Shown here: positions 32,997-40,407 of the stretch, in pieces
Numbering within the stretch: the first letter of the stretch is position 1
Layout of the letters: the number at the start of each line of letters is the position of its first letter
Assembly (NCBI GenBank): GCA_030699905.1
Contig: JAUYKQ010000002.1
Location: 1-48,259 of the forward strand
Reading direction: 5' to 3'
DNA length: 48,259 nt
DNA from: a bacterium
GTDB lineage: Bacteria; Patescibacteriota; Minisyncoccia; Phycocordibacterales; GCA-002787175
Position numbers and translations under genes: made by a program
The notes under the pieces: generated by a model
Database searches by the model: none
What the model was told of the DNA's origin: nothing
What the model saw: only the letters and a program-made list of their open reading frames with translations

Positions 32997-34349
32997 TTAT
33001 TCACTCCTGCCGAGTGTCGCGCCCACGTCTTCAAACATTTTTCTCATGGCACTTGCCACGATGTCCCAGTCGTATTTTTCTTTCACAAGATTCCTTCCGT
33101 TTTCTGAAAGTCGTAAATGTAAATTCTTATCCGTTAAAATTATTTTTATTTTTTCCGCCAAGTCGTCCGCGTCTTCCATTTTACAAAAAAGTCCTGTTTG
33201 GCCGTCTTTTAAAAAATCAGGTATGCCTCCAACGGGCGTACCGATAATCGGAAGCCCCACCGCCATCGCCTCAAGAAACGAGTTGCCCAAACCTTCCGAA
33301 CGCGAGACGCGAACAAAAACATCGGCAACAGAAAGGTACTCCGGAATTTTTTCATGTGGCAGAAACGGAACGAAAATAGTTCTCTCGGCAATCCCTTCCT
33401 TCTCGGCAAGTTCCTTAAGCTCTTTTTCTTCTGATCCGGAACCGACTATAAGCAAGCGGAGTTTTGCCTCCAGTTTCCCATTCTGCAAATTGGAAATTGG
33501 AAATTTGAAATTTGAAATTTCCCCCATCGCTTTTATCAAAACATCCACCGCGTTTTTTTTCTCCAACCTTGAAGTCGTAATCACAACTTTCTCCCCTTCC
33601 CCAATCCCCAACTCTTTTCTCAATTCTTGTCTCCTTGATTGAAAATTGAAAATTGAAAATTGAAAATTATTTACATCCACTCCATTCGGTATCACCCGCA
33701 CATTCATATCACCGCCTTTGAATCCGAACTTTTTCCACTCGGCGAGATATGAACTGATAGCTTGAATTCCGTCCGCCCTTTCAAAAATTTTATAAAAAAG
33801 TTTTTTGAAAATTCCAAGGCGTTTAAAAATATGCTCAAGCGAATCCCCTTCTTGAAGCGTCAAAAGAAACGGAACGTCGGGATTTTTCTTTTTAAAAAAA
33901 CTTGCCGCAAACCCGCCATAAGACGCCATCACAGCCCACACCAAATCATATCCGCATGATTCTATTCCTCCTTTACTAAAGGAGGTGGCGAGTCCGCGAG
34001 CCGGAGGATTTTGCAATGCCCTCTTTTTCATTCCATTGTGAATTTTCCCCGCCACCCTCGCCCCAAACATCGACAACAAATATTTATCCAAAAAACAACC
34101 GAAGCCGATTCTTCGGATCGTAACATTTCCAATCGTTTCCTCTTTCGGTATTCTCCCTTTGTTAAAGGGAGCACTTGCTGTCTTCAGCAAGGAGGGATTT
34201 TTTCTCCTCAACCTCGCCACATACAAATCAAAATGCACATCCGGCATTCTCTGCGTAATTTCTTTTATAGCCAATTCCGCCCCGCCGACATAAGGAGGCA
34301 AAAAATCCTCCGTCGTAAATATAGCAATTCTTTTTATTTCGTTTTTCAT
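32997..34349 (-). CDS. GT4-family glycosyltransferase with repeat-derived inserts
   Basis: The GT-B fold is clear: N-terminal PPYVGGAELAIKEI near residue 18, nucleotide-binding half with VVITTSRLEKKNAVDVLIKAM and LLIVGSGSEEKELKELA, and the catalytic SRSEGLGNSFLEAMAVGLPIIGTPVGG (EX7E) near 365. It transfers a sugar from a nucleotide donor, likely in cell-surface glycan synthesis. It has 450 aa, longer than usual, because four low-complexity inserts break the alignment: RKNPSLLKTASAPFNKGR, NPPARGLATSFSKGGIES, NNFQFSIFNFQS and ISNFKFPISNLQNGKLE. At DNA level these are a hairpin repeat (34150-34207 and 33960-34017) and two A/T word repeats (33630-33672 and 33478-33528), all kept in frame. Confidence 0.9.
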   Translation of the reverse strand: MKNEIKRIAIFTTEDFLPPYVGGAELAIKEITQRMPDVHFDLYVARLRRKNPSLLKTASAPFNKGRIPKEETIGNVTIRRIGFGCFLDKYLLSMFGARVAGKIHNGMKKRALQNPPARGLATSFSKGGIESCGYDLVWAVMASYGGFAASFFKKKNPDVPFLLTLQEGDSLEHIFKRLGIFKKLFYKIFERADGIQAISSYLAEWKKFGFKGGDMNVRVIPNGVDVNNFQFSIFNFQSRRQELRKELGIGEGEKVVITTSRLEKKNAVDVLIKAMGEISNFKFPISNLQNGKLEAKLRLLIVGSGSEEKELKELAEKEGIAERTIFVPFLPHEKIPEYLSVADVFVRVSRSEGLGNSFLEAMAVGLPIIGTPVGGIPDFLKDGQTGLFCKMEDADDLAEKIKIILTDKNLHLRLSENGRNLVKEKYDWDIVASAMRKMFEDVGATLGRSE

Positions 34350-34541
34350 AACTCAAAGCAAATTTCACATCTCAAATGTTACGATATATCGTAACATTTT
34401 TTTCTTTATCAATTTCTACCGATTTTAATACCACCACTCTAATCTTTTTCTATCCTCTCCGCAAGTTTCCACATTGTCTCATATATCACCCTCATATTCT
34501 CCGGCAACTTTCTACAGAAACAGGGTTCCAGAAGAAATTCC

Positions 34542-34937
34542 TTACAACTTCCTTTTATGCGCCAAATCATAAACATCTTTTCTGTGCGCGATAATCAGTA
34601 CGTAAACATCGTTCCCTTTTATAAGCGACGTAGAGCGAGCGAAACGAAAATGGCTTTGCATTTTCATTTCTGAGCCGAGGAGCTTATATACGCCCTGTTT
34701 AACACTCTGCGCTTGCGCAGGGGTGTATATTTCATAAACCACTCGCCAGTCGCCTACCCGCAGTTTCCAGTATTTTTTTAGCGTACCACGCAAAGGCAAG
34801 CCGTATATTTCCGGTCTTGCTCCAAGTTTTGCCTCAATCACGCGCCGAATGTTTTTTACAGAGAATCTGTCAAGACGAGGTATGTCCTTTTTTACCACAA
34901 GCGGATGATAGAAAATATTACTTCCAGGCCGATCCAT
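34542..34937 (-). CDS. RelE/ParE-type toxin with a 37-residue in-frame insertion
   Basis: This is probably an mRNA interferase or gyrase-type toxin of a type II toxin-antitoxin pair. The RelE fold is readable: LKKYWKLRVGDWRVVYEI (residues 53-70) and VYVLIIAHRKDVYDLAHKRK at the end, with conserved R and Y/H. These two strands are normally adjacent, but here residues 72-108 (TPAQAQSVKQGVYKLLGSEM onwards) separate them. The inserted DNA (about 34616-34724) contains CTGCGCTTGCGCAG, also present at 39888-39908. Toxin activity may be lost or modified. It overlaps the antitoxin by 20 bp. Confidence 0.8.
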   Translation of the reverse strand: MDRPGSNIFYHPLVVKKDIPRLDRFSVKNIRRVIEAKLGARPEIYGLPLRGTLKKYWKLRVGDWRVVYEIYTPAQAQSVKQGVYKLLGSEMKMQSHFRFARSTSLIKGNDVYVLIIAHRKDVYDLAHKRKL

Positions 34938-35139
34938 GTTTTATATATTTCACTTTTTTGGAAGAACGACTGTCGGCAATGGCGGAAAGTGCCATATCTT
35001 CCTCAAGTTCCAATCCGATAACGACAAACTCGGCCGCTTTGGTCGCAACCGGTACCCCCTCCCTTTTGGCGATTCTTTTAAGAGCCGCTTCGGTATTCGG
35101 GTCGGTTGTGATATTTATTCTTTGTTTTGCTGTTGGCAT
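34918..35139 (-). CDS. Ribbon-helix-helix-type antitoxin
   Basis: The 73-aa protein has an N-terminal beta-strand (QRINITTDPNTEAALKRIAKREG) typical of RHH repressors, followed by a helix and a basic tail (SKKVKYIKHGSAWK). It precedes and overlaps the RelE-type toxin gene, as antitoxins do. Direct repeats of TGATACACTT (35147-35169) lie over its promoter and are a likely operator. TGaTACACT ends 7 nt before the ATG, so the mRNA is almost leaderless. Confidence 0.75.
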   Translation of the reverse strand: MPTAKQRINITTDPNTEAALKRIAKREGVPVATKAAEFVVIGLELEEDMALSAIADSRSSKKVKYIKHGSAWK

Positions 35140-35146
35140 ATATTTA

Positions 35147-35169
35147 AGTGTATCAAAAGTGTATCACTT
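35147..35169 (-). promoter_or_regulatory. Antitoxin promoter with tandem operator-like repeats
   Basis: Two direct copies of TGATACACTT lie one turn apart. The proximal copy also forms the extended -10 TGaTACACT. Confidence 0.6.
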
Positions 35170-35257
35170 CCGCAATGAGGAAAAAGTGAATTATTCCTTA
35201 ACCATCCTAGGCTCCCCCGAGAGTTCAAATATGAGCCGCATCATTTTTTGAATCTTC

Positions 35258-35289
35258 TCATTCCAACATTCTGCAGAATGTTGGAATGA
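35258..35289. repeat. Perfect 32-bp palindrome
   Basis: TCATTCCAACATTCTG and its reverse complement CAGAATGTTGGAATGA are adjacent with no loop, followed by TGGTTTTTT. No plus-strand gene ends here, so it is not obviously a terminator. Confidence 0.7.
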
Positions 35290-35310
35290 TGGTTTTTTAA
35301 AATGCTGAGA

Positions 35311-35330
35311 TTTTTGTCGGGGCGCCGAGA
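35311..35330. repeat. Partial duplicate of the tRNA-Pro 3' end
   Basis: The 20 nt TTTTTGTCGGGGCGCCGAGA match 35547-35566, the 3' end of tRNA-Pro plus flank, with one mismatch. CGCTTCGCTA flanks both copies. The 230 bp between contains no gene, only scrambled tRNA-like pieces and a GCAAGTGAA/TTCACTTGC hairpin (about 35500-35521). Confidence 0.6.
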
Positions 35331-35552
35331 CGCTTCGCTATCTCACTCGTCGCAAGCTCCTCTTTGAGAACCCACGGTTCGGAGTGCCGAGACCGCGAGT
35401 ACACTTATCGGTCATTACATGACCAGTACAGGTTTCCCGTTTTTTCACTTTAAGAAAAGTTCAAAAACATGGGAGAACCTCTTCGATTCTCGACGCAAGT
35501 GAAGCAGTTCACTTGCTGCACCCCGCCAAAAAACCGCTTCGCTATTTTTTTG

Positions 35553-35623
35553 TCGGGGTGCCGAGAATCGAACTCGGACCGTACGCTCCCAAAGCGTATA
35601 TACTACCACTATACTACACCCCG
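35553..35623 (-). tRNA. tRNA-Pro (TGG), CCA not encoded
   Basis: Acceptor CGGGGTG/CACCCCG, anticodon stem TACGC/GCGTA with loop TTTGGGA, T loop TTCGATT. The 3' end reads ACAAA, so CCA must be added enzymatically. Confidence 0.95.
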
Positions 35624-35653
35624 TAGAGACCTATCCTATCACAAGAAGACAAA

Positions 35654-36052
35654 TTAAAGAATCACATTGTCATGCAAAAAAACTCGAGCTAAACGTTTTT
35701 TTTCATCAACCATAACGGTGACGACATCAAATTGCCAATCGGGGTCGTTTTTCTGATTTGCAAGATAGGTCTGAATAACACGGCGCAGACGTTTTACCTT
35801 CCACGCGTGTATGTTATCTTCCGGTTTATATCCATCAACTATCCCCTTCTTCCGCGCTATTTCCAATGACTCCAAATCTCTTGAAACGGTTTTCACTTCC
35901 ACAAAATGCAACTTCCCTCTTTTGACCGCCACTATGTCCAATTCCCCCCATTTTCGGCTGTAATTTCTATCCAAAACCCGAAATCCTTCTCCGGTCATGA
36001 ATTTACAAGCAATATCCTCTCCCAACCGGCCTGTTTCGTTATGTTTAGCCAT
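35654..36052 (-). CDS. yraN: YraN family (UPF0102) endonuclease-like protein
   Basis: Small nuclease-fold protein of unconfirmed role, linked to Holliday junction or DNA maintenance. The family motifs are intact: NETGRLGEDIACKFM near residue 5, GELDIVAVKRGKLHFVEVKT near 37-56 (the restriction-endonuclease-like acidic/EVK site) and KVKRLRRVIQTYL. At 132 aa it has normal length. ATG 36052 is chosen over an upstream start that lies in a CATGGAACATG word repeat. Confidence 0.92.
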   Translation of the reverse strand: MAKHNETGRLGEDIACKFMTGEGFRVLDRNYSRKWGELDIVAVKRGKLHFVEVKTVSRDLESLEIARKKGIVDGYKPEDNIHAWKVKRLRRVIQTYLANQKNDPDWQFDVVTVMVDEKKRLARVFLHDNVIL

Positions 36053-36141
36053 ATTAATCCATGGAACATGCAACACGAAACACTCAACATAAGAAAAATA
36101 CAGGAAATCTCATTCTTTGTCTTTATGTTCTATGTTCCATG

Positions 36142-36546
36142 TTACAAGCTACATGTTACATGCGCGAGCGCCTCCCGCGTATATTCGTCCAGTCCGTCAA
36201 ATCCCATCATTTCATCAAGTGTCAGCCACCGAAAGTCCTCCTCTTCATCTGATAACCGCGGCTCTCCCTCCCCTTCCCCCGTATAGGTCAAACGGACAAT
36301 ATGTTTGTCCGGACGCAAAATGTCCTGCGCGGTAATCAAGACAGGAACGGAGTCAAGTTCAATACCGGTTTCCTCCCTGACTTCCCTCTTCAAGTTTTCC
36401 AAAAGAGAAGAGCCGGGATTTATCCTACCGCCCGGAATGTCCCAGAGATTTTTAAGTCCTGGATATCTCTTGGCAGAACGCTTGAGAATTAAGTATTTAT
36501 TCTCCTTATTTCGGAGAAATATTTTTACGCCTACTTGTAAAGTCAT
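36142..36546 (-). CDS. Nudix hydrolase
   Basis: Nudix enzymes cleave nucleoside diphosphates linked to another moiety. The Nudix box is complete: GGRINPGSSLLENLKREVREETGIEL (GX5EX7REUXEEXGU pattern) near residue 40. DIPGG precedes it, and FRWLTLDEM follows near 100. The protein has 134 aa. Its C-terminus reads into a GTTACAAGCTACATG word repeat. The parS site begins 4 bp upstream of ATG 36546, so ParB binding could affect its transcription. The substrate is not predictable. Confidence 0.92.
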   Translation of the reverse strand: MTLQVGVKIFLRNKENKYLILKRSAKRYPGLKNLWDIPGGRINPGSSLLENLKREVREETGIELDSVPVLITAQDILRPDKHIVRLTYTGEGEGEPRLSDEEEDFRWLTLDEMMGFDGLDEYTREALAHVTCSL

Positions 36547-36549
36547 ATT

Positions 36550-36565
36550 TGTTTCACGTGAAACA
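36550..36565. promoter_or_regulatory. parS centromere-like site (ParB binding)
   Basis: TGTTTCACGTGAAACA is a perfect match to the bacterial parS consensus. It sits just upstream of the Nudix ATG at the edge of a gene-free stretch. No parA or parB is in the window. Confidence 0.85.
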
Positions 36566-36812
36566 CTCTATTAGTCAAGGACTTTCTTCATCTGTCCTTC
36601 ATGTCTACTTAACGCCTATTCATAGCCGTTTTATCGTGTTAAAGGGACAAACTTCATTCTTTTTTCAGACAAAATAAAGTGTCTTTTATACACATATCCC
36701 CAGAGTTATCCACATTTAATGCGGATAAGACGCAGATTTACGCAGATGAAACGCGGAAAGTAATGACTGTGAGGCACCCACAACTTTCGTTTTATTGCAT
36801 ACTTTCAAATAT
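36566..36812. other. Gene-free stretch with two DnaA-box-like sequences
   Basis: TTATACACA (36686-36694) and TTATCCACA (36706-36714) are direct repeats 20 bp apart in an AT-rich segment. A repetitive GCGGATAAGACGCAGATTTACGC-type word tract follows (36719-36760). No ORF is supported. With the adjacent parS and the change of gene direction at about 37.6 kb, it is a candidate origin region. dnaA and dnaN are not nearby. Confidence 0.5.
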
Positions 36813-36813
36813 C

Positions 36814-36887
36814 TGGTGCGGGTAGGGAGAATCGAACTCCCGCCAACTGATTGGCAACCAGTTGTTCTACCACTAAACCATACCCGC
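36814..36887 (-). tRNA. tRNA-Gly (GCC), CCA encoded
   Basis: Acceptor GCGGGTA/TACCCGC, anticodon stem closed by a G-T pair with loop TTGCCAA, T loop TTCGATT. CCA is encoded at 36814-36816. It is the second glycine isoacceptor in the window. Confidence 0.93.
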
Positions 36888-36892
36888 TCATT

Positions 36893-37546
36893 TTACACCA
36901 AATCCTTGGCTACCAATTGAAACCATATTAACATTTTTTCTTTAAAATATCTATTGTGAAAACCCACATTACAAACACCATAATGTAGGCGTTTAATGGT
37001 ACTTTTTCCTTTAATAATTATGCTTTTAGTAAAACGAATATTATCCAGACCGGCTTCCTTAACCCAAAAATTTCGGCAAACACTCGCATCTAAATCAGGA
37101 TATAGCAGTATCCACCCGACAATCCGATCATATTTAACGCCACACAATACCAGAAATTTAACAAATATTCTTATCATCTTAGGTTCTGTATTGGCTACAG
37201 AACACCTATATTTCGAAAGCTTATCTCCTTCTCCCCAATATATCATTAAACCGGCTATAAACAATGGATTCTCTCGAAATTTTTTGTATTCATCTTTAGC
37301 TTCTCTTCTTGCTTTTTCGTATAAATTCTTCAACTGCGTAGACCTTGCTTTATGCATCAATTCTAATTTGCAGGCATTCTTTGCTGAAGCTTTCGAAGCT
37401 AATCTCGATTTAATTTCATTTGACCACGGCTCATTTTTAAACCAGTCAGAAAGAGTAGACAAAGACATGCCCAACAATTGGCTAATTTCCTTATAACTTT
37501 TACCCTGCTTTCTTAATTCAAAAGCTCTAACTTTATCAAACCGCAT
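36893..37546 (-). CDS. HTH protein with LAGLIDADG-like C-terminal region, function unknown
   Basis: Residues 1-45 form a helix-turn-helix (AFELRKQGKSYKEISQLLGMSLSTLSDWFKN). A charged helix follows, then GLMIYWGEGDKLS, NTEPKMIRIFVKFL and WVKEAGLDNIRF, a pattern seen in degenerate LAGLIDADG/WhiA-like domains. There is no clear pair of catalytic aspartates, so it is more likely a DNA-binding protein than an active homing nuclease. 217 aa. It is very AT-rich compared with neighbours and may be acquired. TATAAG lies 6 nt upstream of the ATG. Confidence 0.6.
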   Translation of the reverse strand: MRFDKVRAFELRKQGKSYKEISQLLGMSLSTLSDWFKNEPWSNEIKSRLASKASAKNACKLELMHKARSTQLKNLYEKARREAKDEYKKFRENPLFIAGLMIYWGEGDKLSKYRCSVANTEPKMIRIFVKFLVLCGVKYDRIVGWILLYPDLDASVCRNFWVKEAGLDNIRFTKSIIIKGKSTIKRLHYGVCNVGFHNRYFKEKMLIWFQLVAKDLV

Positions 37547-37615
37547 ATTATACTTATATTATCATAAATCTTACAGTTGCATTATGGGGAACTAACATTT
37601 TTAAGTAAAATGGCA

Positions 37616-37621
37616 TATAAT
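37616..37621 (+). promoter_or_regulatory. -10 of the tRNA-Arg/cca unit
   Basis: TATAAT lies 9 nt before the first base of tRNA-Arg. No strong -35 is seen. Confidence 0.55.
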
Positions 37622-37630
37622 TACCATGAT

Positions 37631-37703
37631 GCGCCCGTAGCTCAATGGATAGAGCACTTGGCTTCGGACCAAGGGGTTGTGGGTTCGAGTCCTGCCGGGC
37701 GCA
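37631..37703 (+). tRNA. tRNA-Arg (TCG), CCA not encoded
   Basis: Acceptor GCGCCCG/CGGGCGC, D arm GCTC/GAGC, anticodon stem CTTGG/CCAAG with loop CTTCGGA, T loop TTCGAGT. The 3' end is GCATAAA, so CCA is added afterwards. The CCA-adding enzyme gene starts 9 nt downstream. Confidence 0.96.
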
Positions 37704-37711
37704 TAAATTCA

Positions 37712-39220
37712 ATGGATAGGGAGACATTTAACATTCCAAAGGAGGTTGCAAACGTGGCAAAAACCCTTGAAAACAAGGGTTTTGAGGCGTATTTGATAGG
37801 TGGTTGCGTACGAGACACCCTTCTTGGGAAGAAGCCGAAGGACTGGGACATAACAACAAATGCCAAACCGGAAGAAATACAAAAGCTGTTTACAAACACT
37901 TTTTACGAAAATGAATACGGTACGGTGGGAATAGTGAACGAAAACGTTTCAGATGAAACATTAAAAGTCGTAGAGGCCACTCCATACAGAGAGGAAACAT
38001 CCTATTCGGATAATCGCAGGCCCGATTCGGTCAAGTTCAGCACAAAACTGGAGGACGATTTAAAACGACGGGACTTTACAATAAACGCCATAGCTTTGAA
38101 ATTGGAGACGACGGAAGGCAAGGACGGACAGGGAGAATATAAAGGACAGCTTGTTGACCTGTATAAAGGACAGCAAGATTTAAAAGACAGGGTCATACGA
38201 GCCGTAGGCAACGCAGACGAGCGTTTCAAAGAAGACGCCTTGCGAATGCTAAGGGCAGTACGTTTGGCGGCAGAACTTGGCTTTATTATTGAAGAAAATA
38301 CAGAAAAGGCCATTTTAGAAGACGGACACCTCCTCAAGAAAATATCAGCCGAGCGTATAAGAGACGAGTTTTCACGTGTAACAATGTCAGAAAGGCCGAT
38401 GGAGGGTATAAAATTGGCTCAAAAGTTGGGTCTTCTTAAGCATTTCCTTCCGGAACTTGAGGCGGGGGTTGGGATTGAACAGAATCAAGCGCACTCTTTT
38501 GATGTCTGGGAGCATATTTTGCGCACTGTTCAACACTCCGCAAAGAAGGGTTTTCCTTTAGAAGTACGGCTGGCAACACTATTTCATGACATAGCAAAGC
38601 CAAACACAAGGGTCTGGTCTAAAGAAAAAAAGGACTGGACATTTTATGGGCACGACGTAGTCGGTTCACGTGTAACCGAAAAAGCTCTGAAGCGACTGAA
38701 GTTTCCCGTGAAACTCATTGAAAAGGTGTCAAAATTAGTTAGATGGCATATGTTTTTCTCTGATACGGAAAAAATAACCTTATCTGCCGTTAGGCGACTT
38801 ATTTCAAAAGTTGGTACGGAAAACGTCTGGGACCTTATGGATGTGAGAACATGCGACCGCATAGGAACAGGAAGACCCAAAGAGAGCCCTTACCGCCTAC
38901 GCAAATACCATTCCATGATAGAGGAGGCCAGTCGCGACCCGGTGTCTGTTGGAATGTTGAAAATAAACGGGGGAAGGGTAATTGAGGTTACACATGAAAC
39001 ACCCGGGCCACGAATAGGGTACATACTCCACGCGCTATTGGAAGAAGTATTAGACGATCCCAAAAAGAACACTGTTCAATATATGGAAGAAAGAGCTTTA
39101 GAGTTGGCTAAACTTCCGGATAGTGAACTTACAACTTTAGGGGAGGCCGGGAAAAAGGTCAGAAAAGAAGAGGACTCTAAAAAAGTGGCTGAAATACGGA
39201 AAAAATACTGGGTGAAATAG
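37712..39220 (+). CDS. cca: CCA tRNA nucleotidyltransferase with HD domain
   Basis: It adds or repairs the 3' CCA of tRNAs, needed here by tRNA-Pro and tRNA-Arg. The class II nucleotidyltransferase site is GFEAYLIGGCVRDTLLGKKPKDWDITTNA near residue 20, followed by RRDFTINAIAL near 115 and DALRMLRAVRLAAELGF near 165. An HD domain (LATLFHDIAKPNTR near 275) suggests phosphatase or phosphodiesterase activity. 502 aa. ATG 37712 is chosen: the longer frame from 37577 translates tRNA-Arg and is an artefact. Confidence 0.95.
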   Translation: MDRETFNIPKEVANVAKTLENKGFEAYLIGGCVRDTLLGKKPKDWDITTNAKPEEIQKLFTNTFYENEYGTVGIVNENVSDETLKVVEATPYREETSYSDNRRPDSVKFSTKLEDDLKRRDFTINAIALKLETTEGKDGQGEYKGQLVDLYKGQQDLKDRVIRAVGNADERFKEDALRMLRAVRLAAELGFIIEENTEKAILEDGHLLKKISAERIRDEFSRVTMSERPMEGIKLAQKLGLLKHFLPELEAGVGIEQNQAHSFDVWEHILRTVQHSAKKGFPLEVRLATLFHDIAKPNTRVWSKEKKDWTFYGHDVVGSRVTEKALKRLKFPVKLIEKVSKLVRWHMFFSDTEKITLSAVRRLISKVGTENVWDLMDVRTCDRIGTGRPKESPYRLRKYHSMIEEASRDPVSVGMLKINGGRVIEVTHETPGPRIGYILHALLEEVLDDPKKNTVQYMEERALELAKLPDSELTTLGEAGKKVRKEEDSKKVAEIRKKYWVK

Positions 39221-39976
39221 TGGACGACTCAAGACCAAAGTCGGAAATCAAACGTTACACGTGTAACGTTTCAAATACCTGAAATTAAAAAGATAGGGAC
39301 GCGTATTACACAACAAAAAGCCGCTTGCGCACGAGTTTTTGAAAAAATGTGCCACCAAGCGGCTTGTAGGAGAGTTGAAAAGCTTCAGAGCTTTTGAGGA
39401 AATTATGCTCATGAAGGGAATTTTGGGAGCGCATTTCCGGCAAAATATTATAGAACTGGAGCTTTTCCACAAAGGAGAGAGTGCCTTTGTATGTTTAGAA
39501 TCAGCCACCAAGGCAAATTCTATTTGTTAAAAAGAACAATTTGGTTCCCAGAGGAGATTTTTGTCCACATAATGATAGATGTCTTTTATGAACAAAAATC
39601 TCCTCTGAAAATGTCTGATAAGATTTTACCAAGCATAAAGGACATCGTAAAGGACATAGGTGTGGATAACTGTTTATCAAATACGTTCCTGTGGGTTACA
39701 TTCTTGTGGTGGTTGTCGGACTTTTGCTTTCAGATTTCGCCACCCGGAGCACCACCCTCGTGACTTTTTGGCGAGATTTCTCTCCTCTTATCTTGGAGAA
39801 AGTCGGCTTCGGATGAACAGGGTAGCGCGCAGGGAAAGCTTTTGTAAGTAGATACGCTTACGAACAGCGCATGCGAATGGGGGACACCCTGCGCTTGCGC
39901 AGGGTAAGTTTGGGGCGACCCGCGGGGTTAACCCCCGCAGTGTCGCTCTTAACTTTGTAGTAAGGTTTAGAAAACT
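39221..39976. other. Gene-poor stretch with palindromes and a DnaA-box-like site
   Basis: A perfect 22-bp palindrome with core GTTACACGTGTAAC is at 39250-39271. A 15-bp inverted repeat AGAGGAGATTTTTGT/ACAAAAATCTCCTCT (39550-39564 and 39592-39606) surrounds a 27-bp loop. TGTGGATAA, a reverse DnaA-box match, is at 39661-39669. CCCTGCGC/GCGCAGGG hairpin is at about 39888-39908. A short frame at 39339-39530 (KSFRAFEEIMLMKGILGAHF) could be a gene remnant, but nothing is convincing. Confidence 0.4.
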
Positions 39977-40237
39977 ATGAAAAAAATTAACAAAAACTTG
40001 CCGAAAAACGAAGACGAAGAAAGAGAATTCTGGGCCGGTTTTGACTTAAGCGAAAATTTCAGTCCAAAAGATTTTAAAGATGTCTCATTTCCAAACCTAA
40101 AACCGACCACGCGCTCTATTTCTATCCGTGTTCCGGAATACCTACTTGCGAGAGTGAAAGAGCGCGCAAACAAACTCAATATTCCGTATCAGTCTCTCAT
40201 CAAAGAATATATCGCGGATGGGACTAAAAGGAGATAG
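39977..40237 (+). CDS. CopG/BrnA-like ribbon-helix-helix protein, probable solitary antitoxin
   Basis: The 86-aa protein has an acidic N-terminal half (KNEDEEREFWAGFDLSENFSPKDFKDVSFPNL) and a C-terminal RHH (TTRSISIRVPEYLLARVKERANKLNIPYQSLIKEYIADG). This layout matches BrnA/CopG-like antitoxins, in which the N-terminal part neutralises the toxin. No adjacent toxin gene is recognisable; upstream sequence is gene-poor. An AACCCCGTC/GACGAGGTT hairpin with a later T run (about 40246-40282) may terminate it. Confidence 0.75.
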   Translation: MKKINKNLPKNEDEEREFWAGFDLSENFSPKDFKDVSFPNLKPTTRSISIRVPEYLLARVKERANKLNIPYQSLIKEYIADGTKRR

Positions 40238-40316
40238 CTAAAGAAAACCCCGTCCGAAGACGAGGTTGTGCGAAGCTTTTTTAACCATGGGTAGCTTCAA
40301 ACCAAACCCGTGAGGT

Positions 40317-40398
40317 GATGCTCCGCTGAAGCATCGTCCGGTTTCGCGTAGAGGTAGCGGCGCGAGATTGGGTTTTGACGGTTGACCCGGGACCGAGT
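40317..40398 (-). repeat. Cassette 3' element, copy 1
   Basis: On the plus strand, a hairpin GATGCT-CCGCTGA-AGCATC (40317-40335) is followed by the conserved core, starting CGCGTAGAGGTAGCGGCGCG at 40345 and ending near GACCGAG at 40396. It lies immediately 3' of the minus-strand gene 40408-40902. Matching copies are at 41055-41142 and 41672-41760. Confidence 0.8.
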
Positions 40399-40407
40399 GC
40401 CCGAGGA

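Noticed and set aside
36893-37546. Active LAGLIDADG homing endonuclease
   Set aside because: No paired LAGLIDADG motifs with catalytic acids were found, and the protein begins with an HTH; no intron or intein host is visible.
37577-37711. N-terminal extension of cca beginning MHYGELTFLSK
   Set aside because: The segment PVAQWIEHLASDQGVVGSSP is a translation of tRNA-Arg (37631-37703), a known annotation artefact. The real start is ATG 37712.
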